A DNA stretch of 64,000 bases from NCBI RefSeq assembly GCF_026967805.1, contig NZ_JAPVBG010000001.1, forward strand, positions 511,143 to 575,142, given 5' to 3'. Under the pieces are notes generated by a model, which saw nothing but the letters and a program-made list of their open reading frames with translations, made no database searches and was not told where the DNA came from. Shown here piece after piece: positions 51,175 through 61,079 of this stretch. Each line of letters opens with the position of its first letter. Positions within the stretch are counted from its first letter, which is position 1. The DNA is from Blastococcus sp. VKM Ac-2987 (GTDB taxonomy: Bacteria > Actinomycetota > Actinomycetes > Mycobacteriales > Geodermatophilaceae). The position numbers were made by a program, and so were the translations under genes.

Positions 51175-54066
51175 ATGTCCGGCTGGACGCCACCGCCGCT
51201 GCCGGCGCGCTGGTCCTCGCCGGCGCGCCAGGCCTTCGTGGGCCGGTGGGCAGAACTCGCCACGCTGGAGGAGGTCTGGTCAGCGGTGCTGACCGGGAGC
51301 CGGCAGGTCGTCTTCGTGGGCGGCGAACCGGGGGCCGGCAAGTCCCGCCTGGTGGCCGAGGTCGCTTCGACGCTGCACGGACACGGTGCGGCGGTCCTCG
51401 TCGGCAGCTGCGCTGCGGAGTTCGGTCCCCCGTACCAGCCTTTCGGGCAGCCGCTCGACGCCCTGCTCGGCATCCGAGCGGATCCCCGCCACGACGAGCG
51501 GCTGTCGATGCTCGCAGGACGAAGCCCTCCCGAGGGCACCGACGCTCCGTCGCACGAACACCGGCGGGTGCTGTACGACGCGGCGGTCGAGGCGATCTGC
51601 GACGTCGCCGCCCGGCAACCACTGGTCCTCGCCCTGGAGGACCTGCACTGGGCCGGACCGTCGTCATTGCAGCTGCTCGCCCACATCGCGGAACGAACTC
51701 CGGACTGCCCGATACTTGTTCTGGGCACCCACCGGACGACCGCGCCGGACCGATCGCCCGCGCTGGTCCGCACCATCGCGCGGCTGCACCGGCTCGATGG
51801 CGTGCGCCGCCTCGACCTGGCGGGCCTGACCGCCGACGACATCGCTCAGTACCTCATCCAGGTCGGCAAGCTCTCCGCCCACGAGGCGCGCAGCGCCGCC
51901 ACGGCGCTGCGGGACCAAACCGGCGGCAACCCGTTCTTCCTCCGGGAGCTGTGGCGAGACGACGCCATCCACGGCAGGCCGCCGGGTCGCAGCATGGCCC
52001 CGCGGCACGCACCGGCCTCGGTCCGCGACACGATCCTCGACCGGCTGGAACGCCTCACGCTGCCCGGGCGCCAGACCTTGGAGCTGGCCGCCGTCATCGG
52101 GGAGGACGTCGAGGTCGCCACAGTGCTCGTCGCGGCGGAGTGGGGCAGGGAGACGACCCTGGCCGGCCTGGACGAGGCCGTCGCCTTCGGGCTGCTCGAG
52201 CCCGTGCCCCCGACCGACGGCGTACTGCGGTTCCCCCACGCCCTGTCCCGCCAGGCGGTGCTGGACCTGATGCCGCCCTCACGTCGCCTGAACCAGCACG
52301 CCCAGGTCGCGCGCGCGGTCGAGTCCACGATCCCTGCCTCGGAGCGGCGGACCCAGCAGCTGGCCTTCCACTTCGCGCAGGCGCAGGCACTGGGCCACGC
52401 CGGCGATGCGGTCCGGTATCTCACCGAGGCCGCCCGCTCCGCGGCGCGCAGCCTCGCCCACGAGGACGCCGCGGAGTGGTTCGAGGAGGCCGCCGCGCTC
52501 GTCGACGCCGGAACGGAACGCGGCCGGCTGGTACTCGCCGCTGCCGACAGCCACCTCCTGGCCGGCGACTTCGCCCGCGCCCGCGCGCTCGCCGAGCACG
52601 TCGCCCTCGGCGCGACCGACGCAGAGCAACGGCTGGCAGGGGCGGTGTCCTACGAGGATGCCTCCTGGCGTCCCGGACTGCCCGGCCACCGCGCGGTGCA
52701 GCTGCTCGTCGACGCCCTGGCGAAGATCGAGCATGATGCCGCCGAGCCCGCCTACGTCCGCGGCGTGGCCAGCCTGGGACGGGCGCTGGCCTTCACCGGC
52801 GACACCGAGCAGGCCGGTGATCTAGGCCGTCAGGCGATCGAACTGGCCCGGACGCTCGGGGATGACGACCTGCTCGCCCACGCCCTGCAGGCCAGTCTGT
52901 GGAACGGTCTGCGCCCGAAGGACGCACCCGACAAGTTCGCCCGCGCGGGAGAGCTCTCCCGACTCGCCGACCGGACCGGCGCATTGGGCCACCTGGGCCC
53001 GGCGGCCTACTACCGGGGCGTCATCTCGTACCTGCAGGGTGAGCCGGAATCCCTCGGACAGGCCCATGACGACCTGGTCCGGATGGCACGGGTCACGGGG
53101 CAGGGCTTCTTCGACTACATGGCCGGCTGCGTGAGCTACGCCCGGCAGTTCCTCGTCGGGGACCTCGCCGCGGCTCAGAGCACCTGCGATGCGCTGCTGG
53201 AGCTGGGCACCTCCTTCGGCAGCGACGACACCGAGGGCCCGTGTGCCGTCCAGAGCTACATGATCCGGCGCGAGACCGGCGCGGTCGAGCAGGTCCGGTC
53301 GCTGATCACCGGCGACGAGCGGCCGGAGGACCACTGGGCGCCCGGCCTGCTCGCCCTCTACACCGAGCTGCACCTGGCCGGCCCGGCTGCACGCCTGCTG
53401 GCGTGGCTGCTCGACGGGCGGCTGGCCCGCCACCAGGACTCGGCGCAGTGGCCCTGCGTTCTGGTCTACGCCGTCGAGGCGGCGCTGTTCCTGGAGGACG
53501 AGCCGGCCGCACGGACGCTCCGGCCGCTGATCGCCGAGTACGCGGGCACGAACCTCGTCGCCGGCCAGTTCGTCGCCGTGTTCGGCAGCGCGGACCGGTA
53601 CCTGGGTGCCCTCGATTCGCTCCTGGGCGCAGCGACGGCCGACGCCGAGCTCGCCGCCGCGTGGGAGCTGGACACCAGGATGGGGGCGGCGCTGCACCAG
53701 GCACACACCCTCGCTGCGCAGGTCGCGCACGGCCGGCGGCACGGGGTCGACGCCCGGGCCCTGGACGAGCTGGGCGGCCGGGCCCGTCGGCTGGCCGAAC
53801 CACGGGGGCTGCGGCGGGTGCTGCGACTGCTCGACGCGACCGCGCCGGGCCGGGCCCCCCTCCGGCGTCCGGGTGACCTCACCTGCCGCGAGACCGAGGT
53901 GCTGCAACTGCTCGGCCAGGGCCTGCTCAACCGGGAGATCGCCGAGCGTCTGGTGATCAGTGAGAACACCGCCGCCAACCACGTGCGCAGCATCCTGCTG
54001 AAGACCGGCTCAGGGAACCGGACGCAGGCGGCGATGTTCGCTGCGGCCCACGGACTGCTCGACTAG
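51175..54066 (+). CDS. Large ATP-binding LuxR regulator (LAL family)
   Basis: 963 residues from ATG 51175 (MSGWTPPPLPARWSSPARQA), chosen because it leads straight into the FVGR box. ATG 51145 is possible. STAND-type ATPase with Walker A GGEPGAGKS (49-57), Walker B LVLALEDLHWAG (D/E-rich) and LDLAGLTADDIAQYL. A long TPR-like helical region follows. The C-terminal LuxR HTH is LTCRETEVLQLLGQGLLNRE, IAERLVISENTAANHVRSIL. LAL proteins are pathway-specific activators that sense a ligand through ATP-driven oligomerisation. Divergent to the FAD oxidoreductase set. Confidence 0.93.
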   Translation: MSGWTPPPLPARWSSPARQAFVGRWAELATLEEVWSAVLTGSRQVVFVGGEPGAGKSRLVAEVASTLHGHGAAVLVGSCAAEFGPPYQPFGQPLDALLGIRADPRHDERLSMLAGRSPPEGTDAPSHEHRRVLYDAAVEAICDVAARQPLVLALEDLHWAGPSSLQLLAHIAERTPDCPILVLGTHRTTAPDRSPALVRTIARLHRLDGVRRLDLAGLTADDIAQYLIQVGKLSAHEARSAATALRDQTGGNPFFLRELWRDDAIHGRPPGRSMAPRHAPASVRDTILDRLERLTLPGRQTLELAAVIGEDVEVATVLVAAEWGRETTLAGLDEAVAFGLLEPVPPTDGVLRFPHALSRQAVLDLMPPSRRLNQHAQVARAVESTIPASERRTQQLAFHFAQAQALGHAGDAVRYLTEAARSAARSLAHEDAAEWFEEAAALVDAGTERGRLVLAAADSHLLAGDFARARALAEHVALGATDAEQRLAGAVSYEDASWRPGLPGHRAVQLLVDALAKIEHDAAEPAYVRGVASLGRALAFTGDTEQAGDLGRQAIELARTLGDDDLLAHALQASLWNGLRPKDAPDKFARAGELSRLADRTGALGHLGPAAYYRGVISYLQGEPESLGQAHDDLVRMARVTGQGFFDYMAGCVSYARQFLVGDLAAAQSTCDALLELGTSFGSDDTEGPCAVQSYMIRRETGAVEQVRSLITGDERPEDHWAPGLLALYTELHLAGPAARLLAWLLDGRLARHQDSAQWPCVLVYAVEAALFLEDEPAARTLRPLIAEYAGTNLVAGQFVAVFGSADRYLGALDSLLGAATADAELAAAWELDTRMGAALHQAHTLAAQVAHGRRHGVDARALDELGGRARRLAEPRGLRRVLRLLDATAPGRAPLRRPGDLTCRETEVLQLLGQGLLNREIAERLVISENTAANHVRSILLKTGSGNRTQAAMFAAAHGLLD

Positions 54067-54099
54067 CGACCGGCGTGCCTCGATCGGGACCGCCTTCGG

Positions 54100-54369
54100 T
54101 CAGAGCGGCTCCGAGGAGCCGTCCGGCCGCACCATCGCCCTCATCTCGACGACGACGTCAGCCGGCAGCCCGGCGCGTGCGGCGGCGCCTCTGATCGCCT
54201 CGGCCGAGGGAGCTTCGTAGAGGCAGTACGTCTTGCGCTTGTCGGCGGAGAGGAACGAGTACAGCCACTCGACGCCCTCCTCCGAGTTGATCCGGTTGAC
54301 ACCGTTCGCGTCGTCCGCGGTGAGTTCCAGGTCGTCGGCGTAGCGGCGTTCGATCATGAAGACGGGCAC
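54100..54369 (-). CDS. DUF4242 (SCO4226-like nickel-binding) family protein
   Basis: 89 residues from GTG 54369 (VPVFMIERRYADDLELTADD). Ferredoxin-like fold with two conserved parts: EGVEWLYSFLSADKRKTYCL and YEAPSAEAIRGAAARAGLPA. Matches the DUF4242 family, whose Streptomyces member SCO4226 binds nickel. Convergent with the LAL gene. Confidence 0.85.
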   Translation of the reverse strand: MPVFMIERRYADDLELTADDANGVNRINSEEGVEWLYSFLSADKRKTYCLYEAPSAEAIRGAAARAGLPADVVVEMRAMVRPDGSSEPL

Positions 54370-54591
54370 GGCAGGCCTTTCGACGGGATCCCGACCGTAC
54401 CCGCGCACCATGGGCGCGGACCGGGGCACGGGCTGCGACGAGCCCGTTGACGTACGGCATTTCGGTCGACGTTCGATGGCCCTCGGCACGGGTAGCGTGG
54501 TGATCAGGGCCTGCACAGCGGGGGACCCTGGCACCACAGCTATGCACCCGTCGCCGCGGTAGCCACTCCAAGCAGAGCGGAAGCCGCCCCC

Positions 54592-54989
54592 ATGTCCACC
54601 TTGCACGCAACGCTCGACTTTCCCCCGGTGCCGCGCAACGTCCCGGCAGCCCGCCACGTTGTGACCGAGCTCTTGGCGGCCTGGAACGCATCACAGGATC
54701 AAGAAGACGTCGAACTGTTGGTCACCGACCCGTCACCAACGTCGTCGACCACGTCGGCGGCGAGGCTGCGTTGACCGTCGAAGGTTCGATGTCCGGAGAC
54801 CTGCTGCGCATCGCCGTGGTGGACGGTTCGTCCATACGCCCAGTCGTTCGAGAGCTCGACACCGGAAAGCCGCGCGGTCGTGGACTCCGAATGGTCCAGA
54901 CGATCGCCGACCGCTGGGGCAGCGACGATCACCACGGCGGCAAACGGGCCTGGTTCGAGCTCGGGCCCACTGGGTCGGTCAAGCCCTGA
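54592..54989 (+). pseudogene. HATPase_c (anti-sigma kinase-like) gene with 1-nt frameshift
   Basis: From ATG 54592 the frame reads FPPVPRNVPAARHVVTELLA ... DVELLVT, the start of an RsbW/SpoIIAB-type ATPase domain. It then breaks at the N-box: expected LVTN continues in the next frame as VTNVVDHVGGEAALTVEGSM, then LRIAVVDGSSIRPVVRELD and RGRGLRMVQTIADRWG (G1/G2 boxes). Loss of one base near 54727-54730 fits. Without the N-box and G-boxes in one frame no active kinase is made. Confidence 0.8.
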
Positions 54990-54995
54990 CGGGCC

Positions 54996-55014
54996 GGAGC
55001 CCCGCAGTGGCTCC
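54996..55014. terminator. Hairpin between convergent HATPase and CPBP genes
   Basis: GGAGCC (54996-55001) pairs with GGCTCC (55009-55014) around a 7-base loop, just after the plus-strand stop. Confidence 0.5.
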
Positions 55015-55042
55015 ACCGCCACCGACAGCGCGCGAGGCCGCC

Positions 55043-56011
55043 CTACGATCGGCCGTTCGACACGGGAGTAGGTCTGGGCTCCCGTGTCTGTGAGCTCGTG
55101 TCCAGCCCAAGGGCGGCAGACTGGACGGTGAGGGAGCCCCGCGTCAGGCTCAGCCATCCGAGGGCGAGCACGCCGACCGAGAGAAAGGCCGCGATCTCGA
55201 TCGGCCCTCCCGGCCCGATGTCGGTCAGGAACGGGTCGGGGGAAATGCGAGTGATCGCCGACAAGTCCTCGCTGCCGGCGATGTCCGTGCGGGAGAAGCC
55301 GGCGTTGTAGGTGATGTTGTACGTGGCGTGCGCACCGATCGCGAGAGCCAGATTGCCGCTGTACACGTAGATGACGCCGAAGACCACGCCGGCCAGGATC
55401 CAGGTCAGGATGAACGCCGGGATCTCTGGCTGCCCGAGGTGGCCCAGTCCGAACACGATCGAGCTGACCGCCACGCCTCCGGCGACGGCACGGCGGGGAG
55501 ACAGCCATCGCCGAAGTCCGTCAGCTGCATTGCACACGAACACCCCACGGAGGACGAGCTCCTCCCACAGCCCCGTGCACAGCATCGCGAGGCCGTACAG
55601 CCCGATCCCCGACCAGAGCGCGAGTTCGCCGCGGTGGAACACTGCCACGACGTCCAGCCATCCCATGCCGATGCCGATCAGGAACGGGATGGAGACGCCG
55701 ACGACCCCGATGCCGAGCCCGGCCAACAGGTCGACCACCCAGCGCCGATCGACCCGGAGCCCGTAGTCGGCAAGCCCGCGGCGAGCGCCGAGGAATCGCC
55801 GGCTCAAGAGGATGAGTGCGACGGCCACGATCGCCGGGGCACCGCTGACCACCAGCTGTTGCGCCGGCGCGGGAAGCGCACCGTCGACGACCTCGCCCGC
55901 CACGATGATGGATGCGTATGCACCGACGAGCGGTAGCGCGATCAACCACGGAATTCGCGCCCGCCGTTTCTCGCCGTTCCAGAAGATGCTGCGTGCCCAG
56001 CGAGTGGACAT
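55043..56011 (-). CDS. CPBP family intramembrane glutamic endopeptidase
   Basis: 322 residues from ATG 56011 with AGGAAAGG upstream. Eight or so membrane helices. The conserved CPBP motifs are GLWEELVLRGVFVC (EExxxR), SSIVFGLGHLGQ (FxxxH) and IGAHATYNI (HxxxN/B-like). The family includes CAAX-prenyl processing enzymes and bacterial Abi immunity proteins against bacteriocins. Three such genes lie together here, next to ABC exporters, which favours a protective role in the envelope. Confidence 0.88.
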   Translation of the reverse strand: MSTRWARSIFWNGEKRRARIPWLIALPLVGAYASIIVAGEVVDGALPAPAQQLVVSGAPAIVAVALILLSRRFLGARRGLADYGLRVDRRWVVDLLAGLGIGVVGVSIPFLIGIGMGWLDVVAVFHRGELALWSGIGLYGLAMLCTGLWEELVLRGVFVCNAADGLRRWLSPRRAVAGGVAVSSIVFGLGHLGQPEIPAFILTWILAGVVFGVIYVYSGNLALAIGAHATYNITYNAGFSRTDIAGSEDLSAITRISPDPFLTDIGPGGPIEIAAFLSVGVLALGWLSLTRGSLTVQSAALGLDTSSQTREPRPTPVSNGRS

Positions 56012-56254
56012 GATCGCCTTTCCTGGTGCATCTGGACTTCACGTGCGAGTCGGCCGCTCGCCGAAGTCGTCGCCTGGGCTCGCCCGCCAGTGCCGCATGA
56101 ATCGGGGCGGGGGCCGGAACTCCTGGGAAGTTCCGCTGTGACGACGCTAGGTCGGGACGGCGGGACCGAGAACCGCCGGACGGACCAACGTGGCCCCACA
56201 GAAAGGAGGGGGCCGGCAGAAGAGCCGCGGAAGCAACTTCCTGTCTCCGGATGA

Positions 56255-57079
56255 CTATTGCGATCCTCGGACCCCCGCACCGTCGCCCCCGAGTGTGCGG
56301 GCACCGGATATCACGATCACCGTCAACGCCAATGCCCAGACCGTTGCGGCGAGGACGAGCTGGGAGGTCGTCCCAGCGATGGGATAGGCCGCGACGGTGG
56401 CCGCGTTGGCCGCACCGTGGGCGAGGACGCAGAGAAGGACGCTGCCCCCGGTGGAGTTGTAGATCCAGGCCAGCAGCACCGCCATGCCAGGGGCGTACAG
56501 CAACAGGACGCCGAAGTTGAGCCCGGTTCCGGATTGAGTCGCGCCGGGAACGGCGAACAGCGGCAGATGCCAGACGGCCCACAGCACTCCGACGATGAGG
56601 CTGCTCGACAGTGCGGAGAAGCGGCCTTGGAGGGCGGGCTGGGCATAGCCTCGCCATCCTGGCTCCTCCTGGCCCCCGCCCAGCACGATGCTGAACGCAA
56701 GTGCGGCGGGAAATGCCGCCCATCCCATCGGTTGCTGCCCGGCTCCGGTCCCGACAGCGTTGGCGACGGCAGTCGCGGCGACGATGGCCAGCACCGGACC
56801 GACGAGGACGACGAGATACCAGCGCACTCACACCCGCCAGCGCACGAGCGGCCGCCACAGAGGCTCGAGGCTGCCGTGTCGCCGTCGGATCGACATCCCC
56901 GCGGCCACGAACGGCCCGAAGGCGCCCGCAACGCCGAGCAGTTGCCCACCGGGGAATCGACCGAAGGCCAGTAGTGGTGCCCACAACGCCCAGCTGATTC
57001 CGAAGGCCAAGGCGAAGAACCGCCCGGCGTCGGATGCGAGGGAAAGGTACTGGCGACCCGTTCGCTCGGTCCTGGTCAC
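56255..57079 (-). pseudogene. Second CPBP protease gene, interrupted by in-frame TGA
   Basis: One frame of 275 codons from GTG 57079. The first 83 codons (two membrane helices, ALAFGISWALWAPLLAFG) end with LVRWRV, then TGA (56828-56830), then directly VRWYLVVLVGPVLAIV. The rest carries GGGQEEPGWRGYA (EExxxR) and LWAVWHLPLF. CPBP relatives have WRVGxRWYL at this place, so GGA to TGA is the simplest explanation. The GTG right after the stop could reinitiate a 190-residue product that still has the catalytic motifs. Confidence 0.75.
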
Positions 57080-57162
57080 AGGTTCAGGTCACCACCCCGG
57101 TCGATCAGTGATCGCCCATGTCGGCCATGGAGGAATTGCCTGCTCATCCGCTGCGCGGGACG

Positions 57163-58062
57163 TCAGTCAACTCGGGCGTCGCGGGGCATTGCAGAGGTTG
57201 CTCGGTCACCGGACCGCTCCTCTCCTGGCATCAGGACTTCGGTGGCTGCGCCGCTGCGGCTCAGCATGGTTCTCCGATTCACCAGCACGACGAGGACGGC
57301 GACGGCAGCGAACAGGAACATGTCCCAGGGCTGGGCGTCCGGCCACGCCGGCCCGTTCATCTGGAAGTGGAAGAGGACCGCGACGAGCAGGCTGCCGCGG
57401 GCCGCGTTGAACATCGGCGTGAGAATCACGGAGATCGCCACGACTCCGAGGAGAAAGGGGCCGACCGCCCAAGCGCTCTGCCTCGTGCCACTGAGCATGA
57501 ACGCCGGCAGGTGCCACACCGCGGCGACAGCGCCGAGCATCAACGCGGACACCAAGGGCGTCCAGCGGCGCTGGAGGAGCGGTAGGGCCACGCCGCGCCA
57601 GCCGAGTTCCTCGACCGGACCGATGAACAGAGCGATCGCCAGCGCCGGCAGCACCCCGTACCACGGCGAGTACGGGAAGGGGTCGGTCAGGCTGCCACTG
57701 ATGGCGGCGCCCGCGTAGAACACCGCCGGCATCCCGACCAGCAGCACGAGCCACCACGCGAGCGACATGCGCCAGAGCGTCAGGCGACGGAAGAAGCTCC
57801 CGAGCCCTGTGAGCCCGTAGTGCTTCCACACCATGAGAAGGACGACGATGCCCGGGGCGTACACCGCCAGGATGAACACGGGATTGGTGTAACCCATTTC
57901 CCCGAACATCGCCTCGATGCGATCGGGAAAGGCGATCAGGAGTGCAACGATTCCCCAGGAGAGTGCGAACGTGAGGGCGAAGAACGCCCACACCGACCTG
58001 AACGTCATGCCTGTCGGGCGATCAACCGCAGGCGATGTGGCTGCACCACGGAATTCATCCAT
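57163..58062 (-). CDS. Third CPBP family intramembrane protease
   Basis: 299 residues from ATG 58062 with AAGGAG upstream. Membrane helices from residue ~25 (VWAFFALTFALSWGIVALLI). Motifs: FIGPVEELGWRGVALPLLQR (EExxxR), AVAAVWHLPAFM (FxxxH-like) and a late FHFQMNG (H-x2-x-N). Intact. Similar in layout to the broken second copy, pointing to a tandem gene family rather than recent duplication, because the sequences differ widely. Confidence 0.88.
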   Translation of the reverse strand: MDEFRGAATSPAVDRPTGMTFRSVWAFFALTFALSWGIVALLIAFPDRIEAMFGEMGYTNPVFILAVYAPGIVVLLMVWKHYGLTGLGSFFRRLTLWRMSLAWWLVLLVGMPAVFYAGAAISGSLTDPFPYSPWYGVLPALAIALFIGPVEELGWRGVALPLLQRRWTPLVSALMLGAVAAVWHLPAFMLSGTRQSAWAVGPFLLGVVAISVILTPMFNAARGSLLVAVLFHFQMNGPAWPDAQPWDMFLFAAVAVLVVLVNRRTMLSRSGAATEVLMPGEERSGDRATSAMPRDARVD

Positions 58063-58186
58063 GTCCTGTTCTCCTTCAGCCAGGTCGGTATCGCCGTGGG
58101 AATGGTCTCGGCCCGTTCCGAGCGGAATCCACGGGATCACGACGTCACGTTCGCCGTGGTGGCGCGACGGTTCCTTGCGCGGCGGG

Positions 58187-59011
58187 TCACGAGCTCGACC
58201 CCGTCGCGCTCGGAGTCGTGGAGGTGCCGAGGGTCAGCGGCGTCCGGGCCTTCCGCACCGCGAGGACGACCAACAGCACACCGACGACGAGGACGGCGAG
58301 GCCGGCGACGACCAGCCCGCCGGCGAGCACGGCCAGGCCGGGTGAGCCGGCAGCGATGCGCACGTCCGCGGCGACCCCCGCGCCTCCGTCGGCGCGCATG
58401 AGGACCATCTGCCAGTTCCCATCGACCGGCTGCCACTCCAGCGTCAGCGGGCCGGGGCCGCTGGCCTGCGCCACCCAGAAGTCCAGCTCATCGGGCGCCG
58501 CCGCCGGGGCGTCTCCGGCCCGATCGGTCATCGCGGGCCGCATCATCCAGGCCCACGCCCAGGGACGGGTCGAACCGAGCTCGCTGACCTCTACGTGCCC
58601 GACGCCCCGCAGGTACTCCGCCACGTCATCGGCGTCCGCGACGCCGATGAACAGGTCGCCGTCCGCGGTCGTCGGCACGGCCTCGAGTCGCGTGGCGCCC
58701 AGCACGCCGTCCACGGCCCACTGAGCGCCGCCGCTGTCCAGGGGGATGACCTCGGTCGTGACGGCGTACCGGCTGGTGACCAGTTCCGTGTCCGCGGTCC
58801 ACAGGTATCCGTCGCTGTCGCGCTGCGTCTGGTCGGCCCAGAGCAGCGCGGCGGCGCCTACGAGACACCCCGTGGCGACGAGGAGGAGGACGACGCCGGA
58901 GATGAGCGCAGCGACCGGTCCGGTCGTCCAGCCACGCCGCCGCGGGCCGGGGGTTCCCCCGGCGGCCCCGGACAGCGGTCGCGCAGGAGATCCGTGCAGG
59001 ACTTCGGCCAT
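58187..59011 (-). CDS. Membrane-anchored hypothetical protein
   Basis: 274 residues from ATG 59011. An N-terminal TM helix (VAALISGVVLLLVATGCLVG), a ~170-residue extracytoplasmic domain (LWTADTELVTSRYAVTTEVI, then GDLFIGVADADDVAEYLRGV) and a C-terminal TM helix (LVVAGLAVLVVGVLLVVLAV). Known from actinobacteria next to ABC-2 exporters. Function unknown. On the same strand as the ABC permease. Confidence 0.75.
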   Translation of the reverse strand: MAEVLHGSPARPLSGAAGGTPGPRRRGWTTGPVAALISGVVLLLVATGCLVGAAALLWADQTQRDSDGYLWTADTELVTSRYAVTTEVIPLDSGGAQWAVDGVLGATRLEAVPTTADGDLFIGVADADDVAEYLRGVGHVEVSELGSTRPWAWAWMMRPAMTDRAGDAPAAAPDELDFWVAQASGPGPLTLEWQPVDGNWQMVLMRADGGAGVAADVRIAAGSPGLAVLAGGLVVAGLAVLVVGVLLVVLAVRKARTPLTLGTSTTPSATGSSS

Positions 59012-59101
59012 CGTCGTTCGTTCCCTTCGATGCACTGCCGAGGCAGCCGGTCAGGACGTTCGGGGAGTGGGCGGCGCGTCCTCGGTATCGCGGAGGACGG
59101 C

Positions 59102-59953
59102 TCAGACGTCACGCCGGCGCAGCAGCGCGGCGGCTGCTGCCAGGGCCAGCACGACCCAGGCGAGCATCACCGCGTAGCCCTGCCAGGGCGTGAGCTGCGG
59201 CGTGGTGGACGTCTCCGCGACCATCGCCAACGTCTCCGACTCCATCAGCAGGCGGCCGCCCGCCGTCGCCGGCAGGAACGCGCCGACGTTCTGGAAGAAG
59301 GTCATGGGGATGACGGCGAAGATGTTCTCGATCACCAGCAGGATCCCCAGGACGATGGCCAGCCCACCGGCCGAGTTCCGGACCAGCGATCCGATCGCCA
59401 GCGCGAAGACGGCGATCGTCGCCAGGAACAGCGAGGTGCCGAGCAGGATGCGCAGGGTCTCCCCGTCCGACAGGTCGAGCGTCACGCCGACCTCCGACTG
59501 GAACGGGAGCGTGGCCAGGTGGGACAGCGCGACACCGATCGCCGAGACGACCGCTACCACGGCCGCGAGCACGACCACTCGGGCCCAGAGCACTGGTAGG
59601 CGCCGCGGAACGGCCGTCATCGTGGAACGGATCATCCCGGTGGTGTACTCGCCGGTGATCGTGAGCACGCCCAGGACCGCGACGGTCAGCTGTCCGAGGG
59701 AGATGCCGGAGGTCACCAGCGAGGCCGCCGTGCCGGTCGGCTGCTCCCCCGCGTCCTCCGTCGTTGCGGCCCAGCCGATCAGCACGCTGACGAAGACCAT
59801 GGTGGCGACGGTGATCAGCAGGACCCAGAGGTTGGAGCGCAGGCTGCGGAAGCGAATCCACTCCGAGGCGACGATCCGAGGAAAGGATAGGTCGCCGCTC
59901 GTCGGTGCATCGGGGCGGTCGAGGACCGCGGTGCGGCTGCTCGGTGTCGTCAT
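59102..59953 (-). CDS. ABC-2 type transporter permease
   Basis: 283 residues with six membrane helices (VLLITVATMVFVSVLIGW, SLGQLTVAVLGVLTITGEYT and others). TGMIRSTMTAVPRRLPVLWA is typical of BcrB/LanE-like ABC-2 permeases. Its start overlaps the ATPase gene stop (ATGA). It forms an exporter with the ATPase. Confidence 0.9.
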   Translation of the reverse strand: MTTPSSRTAVLDRPDAPTSGDLSFPRIVASEWIRFRSLRSNLWVLLITVATMVFVSVLIGWAATTEDAGEQPTGTAASLVTSGISLGQLTVAVLGVLTITGEYTTGMIRSTMTAVPRRLPVLWARVVVLAAVVAVVSAIGVALSHLATLPFQSEVGVTLDLSDGETLRILLGTSLFLATIAVFALAIGSLVRNSAGGLAIVLGILLVIENIFAVIPMTFFQNVGAFLPATAGGRLLMESETLAMVAETSTTPQLTPWQGYAVMLAWVVLALAAAAALLRRRDV

Positions 59954-60921
59954 GACCGTGCCACCTCGTCGAGCGGCGCCGTGGCGCCGGCAGGATCGGA
60001 ACCTTCGGAAGCCGGCAGCGGCGTCGAGGAGTACTCGACCTGATCGGCGGTCAGTTGCATGTAGGCGTCCTCGAGGGAGCCGCGCAGCGGGGTGAGTTCG
60101 TGCAGGACGATTCCTGCGCTGGCGGCCGCGGCGCCGATGGCTGGGGCGGTCCCGCCGGTGACCTCCATCAAGTCCGGCTCCACCGACGCGATCGAGATGT
60201 CCGGCCCGCGCAACAGGTCGGCCAGTGCGGTCGCGTCGGGTGTCCGGACCCGCACCGTGGTTCCGGCGGCGCGGGCGATGATGTCCGCGACCGGGGCGTC
60301 GGCGACGATCCGGCCGCGTCCGATGACGATGATGTGGTCGGCCGTGAGCGCCATCTCGGTCATGAGGTGCGAGGACAGGAACACGGTCCGGCCCTCAGCG
60401 GCCAGGTCGCGGACCAGGTGACGCACCCAGCGCACGCCCTCGGGGTCCAGGCCGTTGACCGGCTCGTCGAGGATCAGCGTCCGGGGGTCGCCCAGCAGCG
60501 CCGCGGCGATGCCCAGCCGCTGGCCCATGCCGAGGGAGAATCCGCCGACCCGCTTGCCGGCCACCGGCTCCAGGCCGGTCAGTTCGATCACCTGCCGCAC
60601 CCTGGCTTTACCGATGCCGTGGGTGGCGCCCATAGCCAATAGATGGTTGCGGGCGCTGCGGCCGGTGTGGACGGCCTTGGCGTCCAGCAGCGTGCCGACT
60701 TCCCGCAGGGGGGCGTGGTGCTGCGCGTAGGGCTTGCCGTTCACGGTCACCGCGCCGGCGGTGGGCCGGTCGAGGCCGACGATCATCCGCATCGTGGTGG
60801 ACTTCCCGGCGCCGTTGGGCCCCAGAAAACCGGTGACGGTGCCGGGCTGGACGGTGAAGGTGACGTCGTCCACGGCGGTCTTGCTGCCGTACGTCTTGGT
60901 CAGTGCTCGGGCCTCGATCAT
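59950..60921 (-). CDS. ABC transporter ATP-binding protein (BcrA/NatA-like)
   Basis: 323 residues from ATG 60921 with GGAGAGG upstream. Walker A GPNGAGKST, signature FSLGMGQRLG, Walker B TLILDEPVNGLDP and a switch His in LSSHLMTEM. The C-terminal extension (~100 residues) is typical of ABC-2 ATPases of the bacitracin/lantibiotic immunity group. It works with the permease encoded next. Confidence 0.93.
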   Translation of the reverse strand: MIEARALTKTYGSKTAVDDVTFTVQPGTVTGFLGPNGAGKSTTMRMIVGLDRPTAGAVTVNGKPYAQHHAPLREVGTLLDAKAVHTGRSARNHLLAMGATHGIGKARVRQVIELTGLEPVAGKRVGGFSLGMGQRLGIAAALLGDPRTLILDEPVNGLDPEGVRWVRHLVRDLAAEGRTVFLSSHLMTEMALTADHIIVIGRGRIVADAPVADIIARAAGTTVRVRTPDATALADLLRGPDISIASVEPDLMEVTGGTAPAIGAAAASAGIVLHELTPLRGSLEDAYMQLTADQVEYSSTPLPASEGSDPAGATAPLDEVARS

Positions 60922-61079
60922 CGGCCTCTCCTGGATCGGTCGGACCGCAACTGCGGCACGCCCTCACACTTGTCGCGACGCCGGCCGGCCAGAACCGTCG
61001 TAATGACCGACGGGGCTCCACCTTTCGATGGACCGCTCCATGGACCGCAGAGCAGCGGTGCGTGAGGGCGGTGCGCCCC

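Noticed and set aside
56255-57079. Selenocysteine at the TGA of the CPBP gene
   Set aside because: Relatives have glycine there, and no SECIS-like hairpin is evident right after the TGA.
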